Origin: Halomarina salina
GTDB taxonomy: Archaea; Halobacteriota; Halobacteria; Halobacteriales; Haloarculaceae
Length of the DNA stretch: 64,000 nt
Direction of reading: 5' to 3'
Assembly (NCBI RefSeq): GCF_023074835.1
Contig: NZ_JALLGW010000001.1
Span: 1,984,001-2,048,000 of the forward strand
A program made the translations under genes and the position numbers. Shown piece after piece: positions 1-9,083 of this stretch; positions within the stretch are counted from its first letter, which is position 1; the number at the start of each line of letters is the position of its first letter. The notes under the pieces are model-generated. The model did not search any database, was not told where the DNA came from, and saw nothing but the letters and a program-made list of their open reading frames with translations.

Positions 1-14
1 TGTGCGCCCTCGAA

Positions 15-43
15 TTGATAGACCCACGCTCTCTGTCTATCAA
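15..43. repeat. 29-nt hairpin repeat, copy 1
   Basis: An inverted repeat with 9 perfect outer pairs (arms TTGATAGAC and GTCTATCAA) encloses a centre containing ACGCTCT. Two more 29-nt copies lie at 686-714 and 2040-2068. All three share the centre and sit between genes. It could be an RNA terminator or processing hairpin, or a protein-binding site; there is no T-tract after it. Confidence 0.6.
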
Positions 44-179
44 TATGCAGGCCCCAGTCGGCGCACTCTCTGCTTCGCGTCGCTCTTGAACCACTGACAG
101 CTACGAGCAACCGCGCGGGGAGACTGTGACTATTATGTATTCACACAAGAGTTATACAAAGATAGCAGATTCGTGAGAT

Positions 180-671
180 ATGGAACGACGCACGGTATCG
201 ATTGTCCTCCTCCTCCTGAGTTTGCCACTGTTCGCAGCCCCTGCAATGTTACCGGTCGAAGACGTTCGAATGCACGACACCACATCCTACCTCGGAGAGA
301 ACGCCACCGTTACTGACAGCCCCGCTGTCCGGGTCGTCGCCTACGAAAATCTCAGCACCCACGCCCAAGACCTGTACCGGCAAACCCTCGAACACGATGG
401 CACGTACAGAGTGGCCATCGATGACGGAGCCAGCGATTACAGGTACTACAATGGCAACGGCCAGTTCAAATCACTCGTGATTGAGCGTCCAGCGAACAGT
501 ACACTGCCACCCGCAGATGAGTCCTATCACCCGCAGTACGAACTCATGACCACATCCACCGTCCGCCCACCACTGTTCTCCGGCGCGTACGTCCCCCAGA
601 TGATGCTGCTCTTCCTCGCCATCTGTTCGCTTCTCAGCGGGCTGTACCTGTTCTTCAACGACCACGCGTAG
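180..671 (+). CDS. Membrane-anchored protein of unknown function, 163 aa
   Basis: I cannot assign a function. The protein has a hydrophobic N-terminal segment (residues about 5-24, signal peptide or anchor), an extracytoplasmic middle of about 110 residues with aromatic and Asp/Gly-rich stretches, and a C-terminal membrane helix (about residues 136-157) ending in a short tail. The middle part (YENLSTHAQDLYRQTLEHDG onward) resembles a family common in haloarchaea; I believe it is annotated with a DUF only. The ATG at 180 follows a TATA-like ttatacaaag about 30 nt upstream, which fits a short or absent leader. A conserved hairpin repeat begins 15 nt after the stop. Confidence 0.7.
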   Translation: MERRTVSIVLLLLSLPLFAAPAMLPVEDVRMHDTTSYLGENATVTDSPAVRVVAYENLSTHAQDLYRQTLEHDGTYRVAIDDGASDYRYYNGNGQFKSLVIERPANSTLPPADESYHPQYELMTTSTVRPPLFSGAYVPQMMLLFLAICSLLSGLYLFFNDHA

Positions 672-685
672 TCACCCGTCGGTAT

Positions 686-714
686 CTGATACACCTACGC
701 TCTGCGTGTATCGA
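686..714. repeat. 29-nt hairpin repeat, copy 2
   Basis: Same 29-nt architecture as copies at 15-43 and 2040-2068, with the same ACGCTCT centre. At arm position 7 it has C paired with G where the other copies have G paired with C, a compensatory change that keeps the stem. It lies between the stop at 671 and the start at 820. Confidence 0.6.
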
Positions 715-819
715 ACGGCTGAGCGAGAGAATCGACTGCCGAACCGAGCGTACCTCCCACTCAAAGACGTGACTCACCCCTATCAAGGGTTATACCCACC
801 GACCTCTACTCTCTTCGAC

Positions 820-2022
820 ATGAACGATAGCGACGACAATTCGCTCGCTCCCGACTCAGAGACGGGCGCACCACTTCGACTGGAGGTGAAGCCGACGTAC
901 TCGAACGTGGTCGGGCGGAATGACGCACGCGTCGGCCCTGACGTGATACAAGTCCTCGAACTCAGTCCGGGTGATTGTGTCGAACTCGCGGGCGACAGGA
1001 CGACTGTGGCCACGGTGTGGCGCACTGATGTCGACGACTGGGGCACCGGGACGGTCCTGCTCGACGAGTTTACCCGCGAGAACGCAGGCGTCAGCGTCGG
1101 TGAGACAATTGACGTTCGACCCGCCATCGTCAGCGATGCGACGTCGCTCACCGTTCAGTCCTCGACGGACCGTCCAATATCGTTCGATTCCTCCGAGATG
1201 AATCGGGTCAGGGACGGCCTGTCGTACCGCGTCCTCACGGAGGAGGATATCGTCTCGATTCGAGATGCTTCGGGGTCGGCAGCTTCTCCCTCCCACCCGT
1301 GGGCGGTTCGTGTCCACACCACCGACCCACGCGGTCCGGTCCGTGTGACGCCTGAGACGACTATCGAGTTTCAGGACCCTCAGTCGGATACTGACCGCGC
1401 GACAGTTCCCGACTCGGGGACGGACGACGCGGTCCGACTCCCGGTGAGAGAGATGTACGAGGGGAGCGTGGGAAACAACGCTGCCTGCATTGGGCATAGC
1501 GTAATGGAGCTTCCACCCTACCATCAGAACAACCGTGCAGACCAGACGCTGTACGTCAGACCGGGCGACTACGTCGAACTCACCGGCGAGAACACGACCG
1601 TTGCGCGGGTCTCACCCACCGATAAAGCAGACTGGGATACTGAAACCATTCTTCTCGACGAGTTTACCCGTGAGAACGCGGGCGTCGCTATCGATGACAC
1701 GGTCGTGGTTCGGCCAGCAACCGTCGAGGACGCCACCTCGATAACCGTTCACTCCTCGACGGACCGTCCGGTGTCGTTCGATGAGGAGACCGTGGCGGTG
1801 GTCGGAGAGCGCCTGTACAAGTGGGTCCTTGTGGAAGGAGACATCGTCCCACTACCGGGCACGGACGGCCCAGTGCCGGTCTCCGAGGCCAGTGCGGTGC
1901 GGGTCGTCGACACCGACCCAGCCGGACCGGTCCGTGTGACCTCAGTGACTGACATCGAGATGCAGGACCCTCACTCGGGCGACTCATCCCACTACCGAAG
2001 GCGGAGAGACTACGCCTACTGA
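820..2022 (+). CDS. Tandem CDC48 N-terminal-domain protein lacking AAA ATPase modules
   Basis: The 400-residue protein has two copies of the substrate/adaptor-binding N-domain of archaeal CDC48/VAT and nothing else recognisable. Copy 1 starts near residue 20 and carries VVGRNDARVGPDVIQ, LSPGDCVEL and a DEFTRENAGV stretch, then the second sub-barrel ending in DPRGPVRVTPETTIEFQDP. Copy 2 starts near residue 208 and repeats these (RPGDYVEL, DEFTRENAGV, DPAGPVRVTSVTDIEMQDP). CDC48 N-domains normally precede two ATPase domains of about 250 residues each, absent here. I chose ATG 820 over the GTG at 706 because a TATA-like ttatac at 790 lies about 30 nt upstream and 706 falls inside the hairpin repeat. 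Inference: an adaptor, decoy or regulator of the host Cdc48. The N-domain call is strong, the role is not known. Confidence 0.8.
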   Translation: MNDSDDNSLAPDSETGAPLRLEVKPTYSNVVGRNDARVGPDVIQVLELSPGDCVELAGDRTTVATVWRTDVDDWGTGTVLLDEFTRENAGVSVGETIDVRPAIVSDATSLTVQSSTDRPISFDSSEMNRVRDGLSYRVLTEEDIVSIRDASGSAASPSHPWAVRVHTTDPRGPVRVTPETTIEFQDPQSDTDRATVPDSGTDDAVRLPVREMYEGSVGNNAACIGHSVMELPPYHQNNRADQTLYVRPGDYVELTGENTTVARVSPTDKADWDTETILLDEFTRENAGVAIDDTVVVRPATVEDATSITVHSSTDRPVSFDEETVAVVGERLYKWVLVEGDIVPLPGTDGPVPVSEASAVRVVDTDPAGPVRVTSVTDIEMQDPHSGDSSHYRRRRDYAY

Positions 2023-2039
2023 TTCAGCCAGCGAAGGAA

Positions 2040-2068
2040 CTGATAGACTCACGCTCTGAGTCTATCAG
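2040..2068. repeat. 29-nt hairpin repeat, copy 3
   Basis: Perfect 12-bp stem (arms CTGATAGACTCA and TGAGTCTATCAG) around a 5-nt loop, located between the convergent stops at 2022 and 2089. Related to copies at 15-43 and 686-714. Its convergent position would suit a bidirectional terminator. Confidence 0.65.
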
Positions 2069-2088
2069 TACCGGCAATCGATGCAAAC

Positions 2089-2760
2089 TCACTCAATAGG
2101 GAGGTCATAGAGTTCGGGGCGGTCCTCGATGCAGCGTCTCACAGTTGACCGCGATGAATCGAGTTCGCGAGCGGCGGACCGTTTAGACTGTTCACCCTGG
2201 TGGACGCGGTTAATGACCGCACGGATGTGAGGATAGTTTTCCGCTTCAATGAGCCTCCCGTCGTCCTTTACGAATCCGAGCGGGGCTTGTCCATGCTGAT
2301 ACTCCTCGCTCGCTTGCCGCGCGGCAATGCCCTCTCGCGTCCGCTGTTGGGCGATAGAGGCTTCGAGTTCGGCAAAAACACCCAAGAGCTGAAACATCGC
2401 GCGTTGATACGGGTCATCGTCATCGACTCGCAGGACGAACCCCTCGGAGATGATGTGGAGTTCAGCGCCCGCATCGTCGACGATACGCTCGGCGGTCCGG
2501 TCGAGGTCTCGGATGGAGCGGGCGATGCGGGAGACGCTGTGGACTACCACGGCGTCGACCTCGCCGTCCTCGACGTCATCCATCATCGCCTGGTAGCCTG
2601 AACGGTCGGTGTTGGTCCCGGTCGACCTGTCGATGTGTTCGTCAGGCATCTTCGCGAGGTTGATGTCCCAAATTCTGCGACAGTAATCGGCGGTGCTCTG
2701 TCGTTGTCGTTCGAGTGACTGGTTCTCCGTGCTGACTCGATGATACCGTCTGATATGCAT
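2089..2760 (-). CDS. Serine recombinase (resolvase/invertase family), 223 aa
   Basis: The N-terminal catalytic domain has the expected YHRVSTENQSLERQ motif with the nucleophilic serine at about residue 10, followed by the conserved VVVHSVSRIARSIRD stretch with its arginines near residue 80 and the GVFAELEASIAQQRTREG helix near residue 135. A short C-terminal DNA-binding HTH segment (KRSAARELDSSRSTVRRCIED) ends the protein. It is the length of haloarchaeal small serine recombinases. A TATA-like tttataaa at 2784-2792 (minus strand) lies about 25-30 nt before the ATG, so the message is probably nearly leaderless. Three GACCAG sites flank that TATA box. A related but broken copy lies at 47025-47714. 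Likely role: resolution of element multimers or local inversion. Confidence 0.88.
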   Translation of the reverse strand: MHIRRYHRVSTENQSLERQRQSTADYCRRIWDINLAKMPDEHIDRSTGTNTDRSGYQAMMDDVEDGEVDAVVVHSVSRIARSIRDLDRTAERIVDDAGAELHIISEGFVLRVDDDDPYQRAMFQLLGVFAELEASIAQQRTREGIAARQASEEYQHGQAPLGFVKDDGRLIEAENYPHIRAVINRVHQGEQSKRSAARELDSSRSTVRRCIEDRPELYDLPIE

Positions 2761-2768
2761 ACCAGTTT

Positions 2769-2841
2769 GACCAGCCCTATCTGTTTATAAAATTCGGGAG
2801 TCGTGACCAGCCTGGTCGCGGACCGAGGTACTCGACCAGCC
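2769..2841 (-). promoter_or_regulatory. Promoter with GACCAG operator sites for the serine recombinase
   Basis: GACCAGCC occurs at 2769-2776, 2805-2812 and 2834-2841, and the middle copy is half of a perfect palindrome GACCAGCCTGGTC (2805-2817). The palindrome lies just upstream of the TATA-like box (2784-2792) that serves the gene starting at 2760. The layout suggests self-binding by the recombinase or a repressor site. Confidence 0.5.
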
Positions 2842-2849
2842 ATTGTACA

Positions 2850-3911
2850 CGTTACTATAGAAAGTCACGCAACCAACGAGAGCAGCCCGAGGACCGCCCC
2901 GGTGTCACTCTTGTCTAAGCGGGGAGTTCGACAGCCTGGTCAAGAGCCGCAGGCGGGTTGGTTCGAAACATGAATCGGCTCACGAGCAGCACGGCTCGGA
3001 AGCAACGATGAGTAGGATTAATCGGCATCGTCGCCGAACGACGAGACGCCACTTGCCGAAGGGGGCCGCCGTGTTACTGGCGACCCCGCCTCAGCTCGCA
3101 GAGTTGCATCGCCCCGATGACGATGACAACGACTTCAGCGACGAGTTGAGCGACGGGGATGGTTTGTGCATCCATGTGGTTTAGCGACCGCTCTGCATAG
3201 TTTCTACACAAGCACCGACACGGTATCGACCCCGCCGCGTTGGACGAGGGTTGACACCGACCGCCCTCAGAAATGCCACCTGCCGAAGGGAGCCGATGTA
3301 CGAGTGAACCATACCCTGGGAATGTTAAAAACATAAACGATTCTCCCCACGCGCATGCGGGCGGGGACCACGTTCATCTGAGTCCGACTACCGAGCGGAG
3401 GGTCTACCCCTGTGACGAACACTGCGTACCAGGCAGCGACGAATGCCACTCATAAACAGAGAGACCGAGAGTAGTCATCATCGCTCTCTCCATCGCCTTC
3501 CACTGTAGTGGTGAACTCATTCCACGCCGCTCATGAAGGGTCCTCTCCTCGGTGAGTTGCGGCATCAAAGGCAGTGGGGAGACGCTCAATAAGAATCACT
3601 TCGAGCTCGGAGATGTTGGTCGAACGAATCGCGTGGGTGTTCGAACGGACGGGCGCTACGCGTCGCACGATGGGTAACCGAACCGATTACCGACGGTGAG
3701 GAAGCGTTCGTCGGGATACGTAGGGCCGAGCGCATTAGATGGAGAGCTTCAGTAGTCGTTGACCGCACACAGCAGATTGGTCGTCAACCAGGGCGACGAG
3801 CTTCGAACGCACAGCCCCTCAACCGACCGCTCGCAACTCTCGCACTTCAGAGCTGTTCAGCAGCGGACACGACGCTTAGGTTTCTCCGTGCGGCTGACTC
3901 GACATACGGAG
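2850..3911. other. Gap of about 1 kb with no convincing large gene
   Basis: All frames longer than 60 codons here lack family resemblance and conflict with each other. The motif GCCAC(C/T)TGCCGAAGGG occurs at about 3048 and 3275. One possible 33-codon membrane protein is listed separately. Short unidentified genes or degraded sequence are both possible. Confidence 0.4.
3074..3175 (-). CDS. Possible 33-aa single-span membrane peptide
   Basis: The reading frame begins MDAQTIPVAQ and contains a Val/Ile-rich hydrophobic run (AEVVVIVIGAMQL) followed by a basic tail (RRGRQ), the layout of a tiny membrane protein. I found no clear ribosome-binding site or TATA box. It could equally be chance. Confidence 0.25.
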   Translation of the reverse strand: MDAQTIPVAQLVAEVVVIVIGAMQLCELRRGRQ

Positions 3912-6119
3912 TTAGGACAACACCACTCCCCAATAGTACTCGGCTCTATCTCGGTCGTGAGGATGGAGCACCCCATCATCGTCGGGCGTAATCCCGAACT
4001 CCTTGCCAACACCGACTATCACCGCGTAGGGTGGTTCGTCAGGGTCGAAGCCGTAGTTGAGGACAGCATCCCGTCCAAGTGACAGTAGCTCTATCGGCGT
4101 GAGGTCCAAGAGGAACGACTGGGAAACGTCCGTGTCAACGTAGCCTTCGGCGAGGGCGACCAGTGCGAGGCCGTTCTTCCCTGTGCCATCAGACGCACGC
4201 CAGTAATGCCCATCGTCGTCGACCGCAATGCTGAGGTCAGTGGGGTCGAGCTCGCCCGCCGCAACCACGTCAGAGGCGTCACGAGTGAACCACGAGGATG
4301 CGTTGTCGGAGTACTCCCAGTCGCCACTACCGAACCCGTGGTCGTAGCCCCGGTCTTCGATGGCGCGGAGGATGGCCCCGAAGTCCCCGCTGTCGTACAG
4401 CTCGCTGTGAGCAGGCGGTTCGCAGATGCCCTCCTCACGGGCGACGTGGGCGAGCACCCCACGGGGAGCCGGGTCGTGGCTGGCGAGGATGCCCTCGTCT
4501 TTCGCGTGTGTCCAGGCGACGTAGTGTTCCTCATCAGAGAGTGGCCCCATTGGGGTGTTGGGGTTGCGCACCCCTGCGTCACACAGCAAGAACGTCAACG
4601 CGTTGTACGTGACGTGGTTGTCCTTCTCACCCTTCTTGTAGTCCATACCGAAGTCGCCCCTGACTTTGAAGTAATTCTTCGAATCGCCGGTGTGTCCACC
4701 AGGGAGGGTGTTCAGCCCACGGTCGCCGTCGGGGATACCCGTGACGTCGGTCATCGTGAGGTCGTACAGTGCGCTCACTCGCCCGTCACTCTCGATGTCC
4801 GACCCTGCACCGTCGGCGTCGCGCTCGGGCGTGGTCGACTCACCGAACGCGCGCTCCTCGTCAGAGAGCTGCCCGAACGGCGTGGCACAGACGAGCAGCT
4901 GGTCGAACTCTGCCCGCCCGTCGACCACCGCGTCGGCCGTCCACTCGCCGTCGCGTTCGCTCGGCGGCACGAACCGCGAGGCGAGGTAGTCCCCGAGGTC
5001 GACCTTCTTGCCATCGCGGGGGAGCTCCACGAGGCGTGCGTCGAACCCATCGTCGGCGAGCAGCCACATCGACCGGAGCGCGCCGCGTCGTCCCTCTGAG
5101 GTGAACGGGACCGACAGCGCCTCGCCAATGGACTCGTACGTCTCGTCGTCGAGGATGGTATCGGTGGTCTCTTCCTCGCCGCTGACCGTCCGCAACGGGT
5201 TGAACTGCGCCTCCTCGGCATCAGGGACGACGTACACCCGGTCGATGCCATGGTCGGCCAGCAGGTCAATGACCTCCTCGTACGCCGACAGCGAGAACTG
5301 CGTTGTGACCGGCGAGATGGTCGGGTGGCCCGCCTGGATGGCGTGCATAGCGTCCGCGACCCCTTCGGCGATGACGACGTAGTCGCGCTCGTCGAGGGAG
5401 TGCAGCCCGAAGATGGTCTCGTCATGGGTGACGTACTCCGCCTTCCGGTGCTTGCTGTACTTCGAAGAGAGAAAGTCACGGTAGTGGCCGTCGTAGCCCG
5501 CTTTCCCGCCCCCCTTCGCGCCGGTCGTCCGGGTAATCGTGAATACCGGCTCGCCCGTCTCGTCCCGGTAGACGAACACGTACCGCCCTTGAGAGAGGGT
5601 CTTCGGCTCGAACGTCTCGAAGTCCTCACCCTCGTCTTCGTTCGGTTCGGTGAACAGCCCCGTGGCGAGTATCTCCTCGCGGGTGTAGCCGCGCTTTCGA
5701 AGAACGTCGAATGCTCCACTGTTCGGAGGTGCCCAGCCGAGCTGGTTGGCATCGATAGTCTCATCGGTGAGGCCCCGCGACCGGAAGTACTCACGAGGCG
5801 TGTCCGGACGGTCGTCGTCGTAGAAGTGCTCGCCGAGGCGGTCGTCGACGTGGGCATGCCAGAATTCGACGAGTGCCGCCAGTGCACTCTTCTCCGGGGG
5901 CACTGTTGGGTCGGTAAATACATAGCCAGCAGCGGTCTTGTCGAGCTCTCCGGCGTCGACTGCTGTCGCGATTGGGCCGTTGGCGAGCGTGACGTTCCCC
6001 ACACGCTCGACGGCTTCGGCGAGGGGCACGTAGTCGAGGGGCTCATCTAGGGCGTAACCCTCGGTGGCGAGCGTCCGTTGCACCTCGGTCCAGTCGACCG
6101 CGATGCCGTGGTCACTCAT
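3912..6119 (-). CDS. DnaG-type primase with TOPRIM domain, plasmid/virus replication protein
   Basis: The 735-residue protein has a region resembling the bacterial DnaG primase core: a motif REYFRSRGLTDETI at about residue 110 and LGWAPP after it, a FVYRDETGEPVFTITRTTG strand region near 185-200, then a TOPRIM domain with VVIAEGVADAMHAIQAGH (catalytic Glu about residue 252) and VYVVPDAEEA (acidic pair about residue 300). The last 250 residues (YDLTMTDVTGIP onward) resemble the C-terminal part of viral primases and carry no helicase P-loop. No CHC2-type zinc finger is visible at the N terminus. I chose ATG 6119 because it gives an ATGA overlap with the helicase stop (6116-6118); ATG 6125 is also possible. 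It is the last gene of an operon with a helicase. Cellular archaeal replication uses a different primase (PriS/PriL), so this serves the mobile element. Confidence 0.72.
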   Translation of the reverse strand: MSDHGIAVDWTEVQRTLATEGYALDEPLDYVPLAEAVERVGNVTLANGPIATAVDAGELDKTAAGYVFTDPTVPPEKSALAALVEFWHAHVDDRLGEHFYDDDRPDTPREYFRSRGLTDETIDANQLGWAPPNSGAFDVLRKRGYTREEILATGLFTEPNEDEGEDFETFEPKTLSQGRYVFVYRDETGEPVFTITRTTGAKGGGKAGYDGHYRDFLSSKYSKHRKAEYVTHDETIFGLHSLDERDYVVIAEGVADAMHAIQAGHPTISPVTTQFSLSAYEEVIDLLADHGIDRVYVVPDAEEAQFNPLRTVSGEEETTDTILDDETYESIGEALSVPFTSEGRRGALRSMWLLADDGFDARLVELPRDGKKVDLGDYLASRFVPPSERDGEWTADAVVDGRAEFDQLLVCATPFGQLSDEERAFGESTTPERDADGAGSDIESDGRVSALYDLTMTDVTGIPDGDRGLNTLPGGHTGDSKNYFKVRGDFGMDYKKGEKDNHVTYNALTFLLCDAGVRNPNTPMGPLSDEEHYVAWTHAKDEGILASHDPAPRGVLAHVAREEGICEPPAHSELYDSGDFGAILRAIEDRGYDHGFGSGDWEYSDNASSWFTRDASDVVAAGELDPTDLSIAVDDDGHYWRASDGTGKNGLALVALAEGYVDTDVSQSFLLDLTPIELLSLGRDAVLNYGFDPDEPPYAVIVGVGKEFGITPDDDGVLHPHDRDRAEYYWGVVLS

Positions 6120-7957
6120 ATCCACATCCCCTCCTCAAGGAACGACTCGGTGAACGAGAACGCGTCCCGAACGATGGTGAGGTGTTTCTTCGACCTCGTT
6201 AAGGCGACGTACCAGACTCTGTGGACTTCTCGCCACTCCTCGGAGCCGAAGTTGTCGTACCCCTCGCGGGTCTTGCTCGTGATACCGTCGAAGCAGATGA
6301 CATGGTCGGCTTCCTGGCCCTTTGCTCCGTGAAATGTACGGAGAGCGATGTTCGCCTGGTGCGGGTCGAACACGTTTTCGTTGCGCTCCAGCGCCGCCTG
6401 GAGGTACTGCACCCCCAGCAGCTCACCGACGGCCTCGTTGATGGATGCCGAGTCGAGGAACTCCAACGGGGCGTCACCGACCAATGCACGGGACGCCTCG
6501 ATGGTGAGGTAGCGACTGAACTCACGCATCGGGATGAACGTCTGCTCGGGCTCGCTCCGAAGGTCCTGCACCGAGAGTGGCCCGTCTGCGAACGTCGCCT
6601 CCGACGGGACGTGGCCGAGCACAGTCGCTGCCTCGGCGAGTCGCAGCGGCTCGTTCGCGTAGTCGCCGTGATAGGGGCTAAGCACGTCGCCGTCTGGTTC
6701 AGCAAAATCCTCGGGGTCGTATTTTGCGAGCTTCTGGAGGGCATTGTACAACCGGAGTCGGTGGGTCGTCTGGTTGTTCTCGTGAGTCCACGCCCGCGAC
6801 CGCGAGGACCCCGTGAACAGGTACCCTGCGCGCAAGAGGTACTCCGCGATAGGCTTGAGCTGGTAGGTCGTCGAGGCTTCGAGGAGCACCGTCTCCGTAT
6901 CCGTAGCAGCCAGAGCGTCTTCGAGGAGCGTCTCGGGCGTCGAGATACCCTGGGGCGCATCGGGCGGGTCCCCATCGGCGTGCATCCGGTACTCCACCGA
7001 GCGTACCGCGAGCGTACCATCCGAGGTCTGCGGCGTAAGCTTCGGTGGGTCGTGGGCTACCGACAGCACGTCCGTCGCCAGCATCCAGTGCTGTTCGGGC
7101 ACGCGCCATGTGTCTGGCAAGAACACCTCGGGAAGGTCGATGTCGTGGAACGTCTCGGTCGCCGCGCCCTGATAGGAGTTGACCACTTGCATCGGGTCGC
7201 CCGTGACGATGACGACACCGCCCTCGTTCTGAATGGCGTCCATCCAGAAGTCGAGTACCTCCATCATCAGCGGGTAGGCGTCGTGGATTTCATCCACATA
7301 GAGCACCTCCACGTCGGGCACGAGTTCGAACACAAGCACCGAGCGGAGCCAGTCGTCGTAGTCGTGGACACTGTGTTCGGATTTGTACACCGCCCACTCG
7401 TCGATGAACTCGACGACGTGAGGTTCGTAGCCGTAGAGCTCGTCGAACTGCTCGTAGTACGGACACTCGTTCACCCGCTTGATGTCGATGAGCTGCTCCA
7501 TCAGCCAGTCTCGGATTTTGAATAGCAGCTCGCCGGGACCTGGGTCGTCGCCACTGCCGTAGTAGTCGATACCCAGCTCTCCCGTGCAGAACCCCTGTCG
7601 CCGGTACGAGGCAAGGGACGTCGAGTGGCCCTCGGCGTCTAGGAGCCGACGGGCGACCGCATGAATCGTTCCGAGCCATGTCGTCTCGTCACCCTCGAAC
7701 GCATCGTGGGCGGCGAGCTCGTTCGCCAGCTGGTGGCCTTTGTCGCGGCGGTAGCTGATGGCACAGAGGTTTCCCAACGAGAGCCCCCCACGTTGGCGGG
7801 CGTACTCATCGAGGCGTTCCTCGGCCTGTGTCGTCTTACCAGCTCCCGCCGCTCCGTTGATTTTCACCGAGGAGTCAACGGGGACACGCTCCTGGTCGAC
7901 GATGGAGATGCGCGTGCGAGGGGTTGGCTCTCCCTCATCGTCAGAGGTGTGACTCAT
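6116..7957 (-). CDS. UvrD/Rep-like superfamily 1A DNA helicase, 613 aa
   Basis: An ATP-dependent 3'-5' helicase by family. Motifs are readable in order: Walker A INGAAGAGKTTQAEE (residues about 33-47), motif Ia region with TWLGTIHAVARRLL, Walker B VLYVDEIHDAYP, motif III VVIVTGDPMQVVNSYQGA, motif IV TWRVPEQHW, motif V RTFHGAKGQEADHVI and motif VI VWYVALTRSKKHLTIV near the C terminus. Length fits small UvrD proteins. Its ATG (7957) overlaps the stop of the preceding gene in an ATGA and its own stop overlaps the primase start, so the three genes should be translated together. Helicase plus primase implies a dedicated replication module. Confidence 0.88.
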   Translation of the reverse strand: MSHTSDDEGEPTPRTRISIVDQERVPVDSSVKINGAAGAGKTTQAEERLDEYARQRGGLSLGNLCAISYRRDKGHQLANELAAHDAFEGDETTWLGTIHAVARRLLDAEGHSTSLASYRRQGFCTGELGIDYYGSGDDPGPGELLFKIRDWLMEQLIDIKRVNECPYYEQFDELYGYEPHVVEFIDEWAVYKSEHSVHDYDDWLRSVLVFELVPDVEVLYVDEIHDAYPLMMEVLDFWMDAIQNEGGVVIVTGDPMQVVNSYQGAATETFHDIDLPEVFLPDTWRVPEQHWMLATDVLSVAHDPPKLTPQTSDGTLAVRSVEYRMHADGDPPDAPQGISTPETLLEDALAATDTETVLLEASTTYQLKPIAEYLLRAGYLFTGSSRSRAWTHENNQTTHRLRLYNALQKLAKYDPEDFAEPDGDVLSPYHGDYANEPLRLAEAATVLGHVPSEATFADGPLSVQDLRSEPEQTFIPMREFSRYLTIEASRALVGDAPLEFLDSASINEAVGELLGVQYLQAALERNENVFDPHQANIALRTFHGAKGQEADHVICFDGITSKTREGYDNFGSEEWREVHRVWYVALTRSKKHLTIVRDAFSFTESFLEEGMWI

Positions 7958-8931
7958 TCGGGGTCACCTCCGACAGCCCGCACACCATCATCGAACGTCG
8001 CTGCCTCAATGAACGCGCGTGGCAACTTCCAAAACCGCTTGGTGCCCTCGCCGACGCTGATGTGCTCGGATGCCGCCCCGTCGATGACGCTGAGTGCTTT
8101 GAGCTCCTCCTGCATCGCCCGATAGGTCACATCGTGCGCGTCGCCGACACTCTTCAGCAGCTGCGTGTAGACGTAGAGGTGCGCGTCGTCCTCGGGTTTC
8201 TCGTAGACCTTGGAGACTTGGACGGCCTGTTCGGGGTCGGTATCGACCCCTTTTTCCAGTCGAACGCTGAGCTTGCTCCAGAGCTCTTCGACGGCCTCGC
8301 GGCGCTCAGAGACGTAGTGCTCGACGGTCGCGTTGCGCGACATGAACGGACGGAGGAACTCCTCTTTCCACACGCCGTCGTTCTTGTAGTTCATTCCCGC
8401 AATCTGTGCGCCCGCGTCCAGCGACTGATTGGCGATGAGGTCGATGAAATTCGAGTGGTTGTTGTGGTTCGAATCGCCAGTGTTGACAGTGAACGTCTCC
8501 CGGTAGTCCTCGGGAGCCTCGAACTCCCAGAGGTGGGAGACAGTGCCCGATGACCCCTTATCGCGCTCCTGGACGAGCGAGATAAGGTGCTCTTGTATCC
8601 ACTCGTCGAGCGGGAGACGGCGGAACTGCGCGGTCGTCGAGTCGTCACGCTCGTCGGCGCGAGTGTCGATGTTGTTTTTGATGAAATCCTCAACCCCATG
8701 TTGGCCGAGGTCGAGCTCAGACGCGAACTGGGCAACCAGCTCGTCGAGGTCGTCATCGTCAAGGATGCCGTCAAGGTACGCGTCGGCGAGTACTGGGTCG
8801 ACGAACTCTCCGAGAGCGGGGTACTTTTTGAGTCCTTCCTCGTGGACGGCCGCAATCACCTCCGTCGCGGCGGTGGAGGCGTCGGCTGTTCGGGTGATGT
8901 CGAGGTCGTCGAGATGAGTTTCGAATGACAT
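7954..8931 (-). CDS. Unknown 325-aa protein, first gene of the primase-helicase operon
   Basis: No family recognised. The protein is strongly acidic in its N-terminal 100 residues (for example ILDDDDLDELVAQFASELD), has a middle segment rich in Asn/His (TGDSNHNNHSNFIDLIANQS) and a C-terminal segment (residues about 255-310, QLLKSVGDAHDVTYRAMQEE then KRFWKLP) that looks like a winged helix. The ATG at 8931 begins the sensible acidic protein; the frame stays open upstream but its composition there is not protein-like. It overlaps the helicase by ATGA. By position it may be a replication initiator or loader; that is inference only. Confidence 0.75.
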   Translation of the reverse strand: MSFETHLDDLDITRTADASTAATEVIAAVHEEGLKKYPALGEFVDPVLADAYLDGILDDDDLDELVAQFASELDLGQHGVEDFIKNNIDTRADERDDSTTAQFRRLPLDEWIQEHLISLVQERDKGSSGTVSHLWEFEAPEDYRETFTVNTGDSNHNNHSNFIDLIANQSLDAGAQIAGMNYKNDGVWKEEFLRPFMSRNATVEHYVSERREAVEELWSKLSVRLEKGVDTDPEQAVQVSKVYEKPEDDAHLYVYTQLLKSVGDAHDVTYRAMQEELKALSVIDGAASEHISVGEGTKRFWKLPRAFIEAATFDDGVRAVGGDPE

Positions 8932-9083
8932 TGGTATATGTTGAAGAGTGTGACACCCGCTGGCGGCCATCGGTAGGTCTATAGCCCCATCTTCCCCAGG
9001 AGAGAACACGGGAACCACCACCCTCAGACCCGCTAGTGGGTTGTCTCGGGGGAGAGTCACTACCTCTCCCCCGTTCGGTCTTC

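Noticed and set aside
2850-3000. Possible tRNA-like stretch containing ggttcgaaac
   Set aside because: No acceptor stem or anticodon arm could be folded around it.
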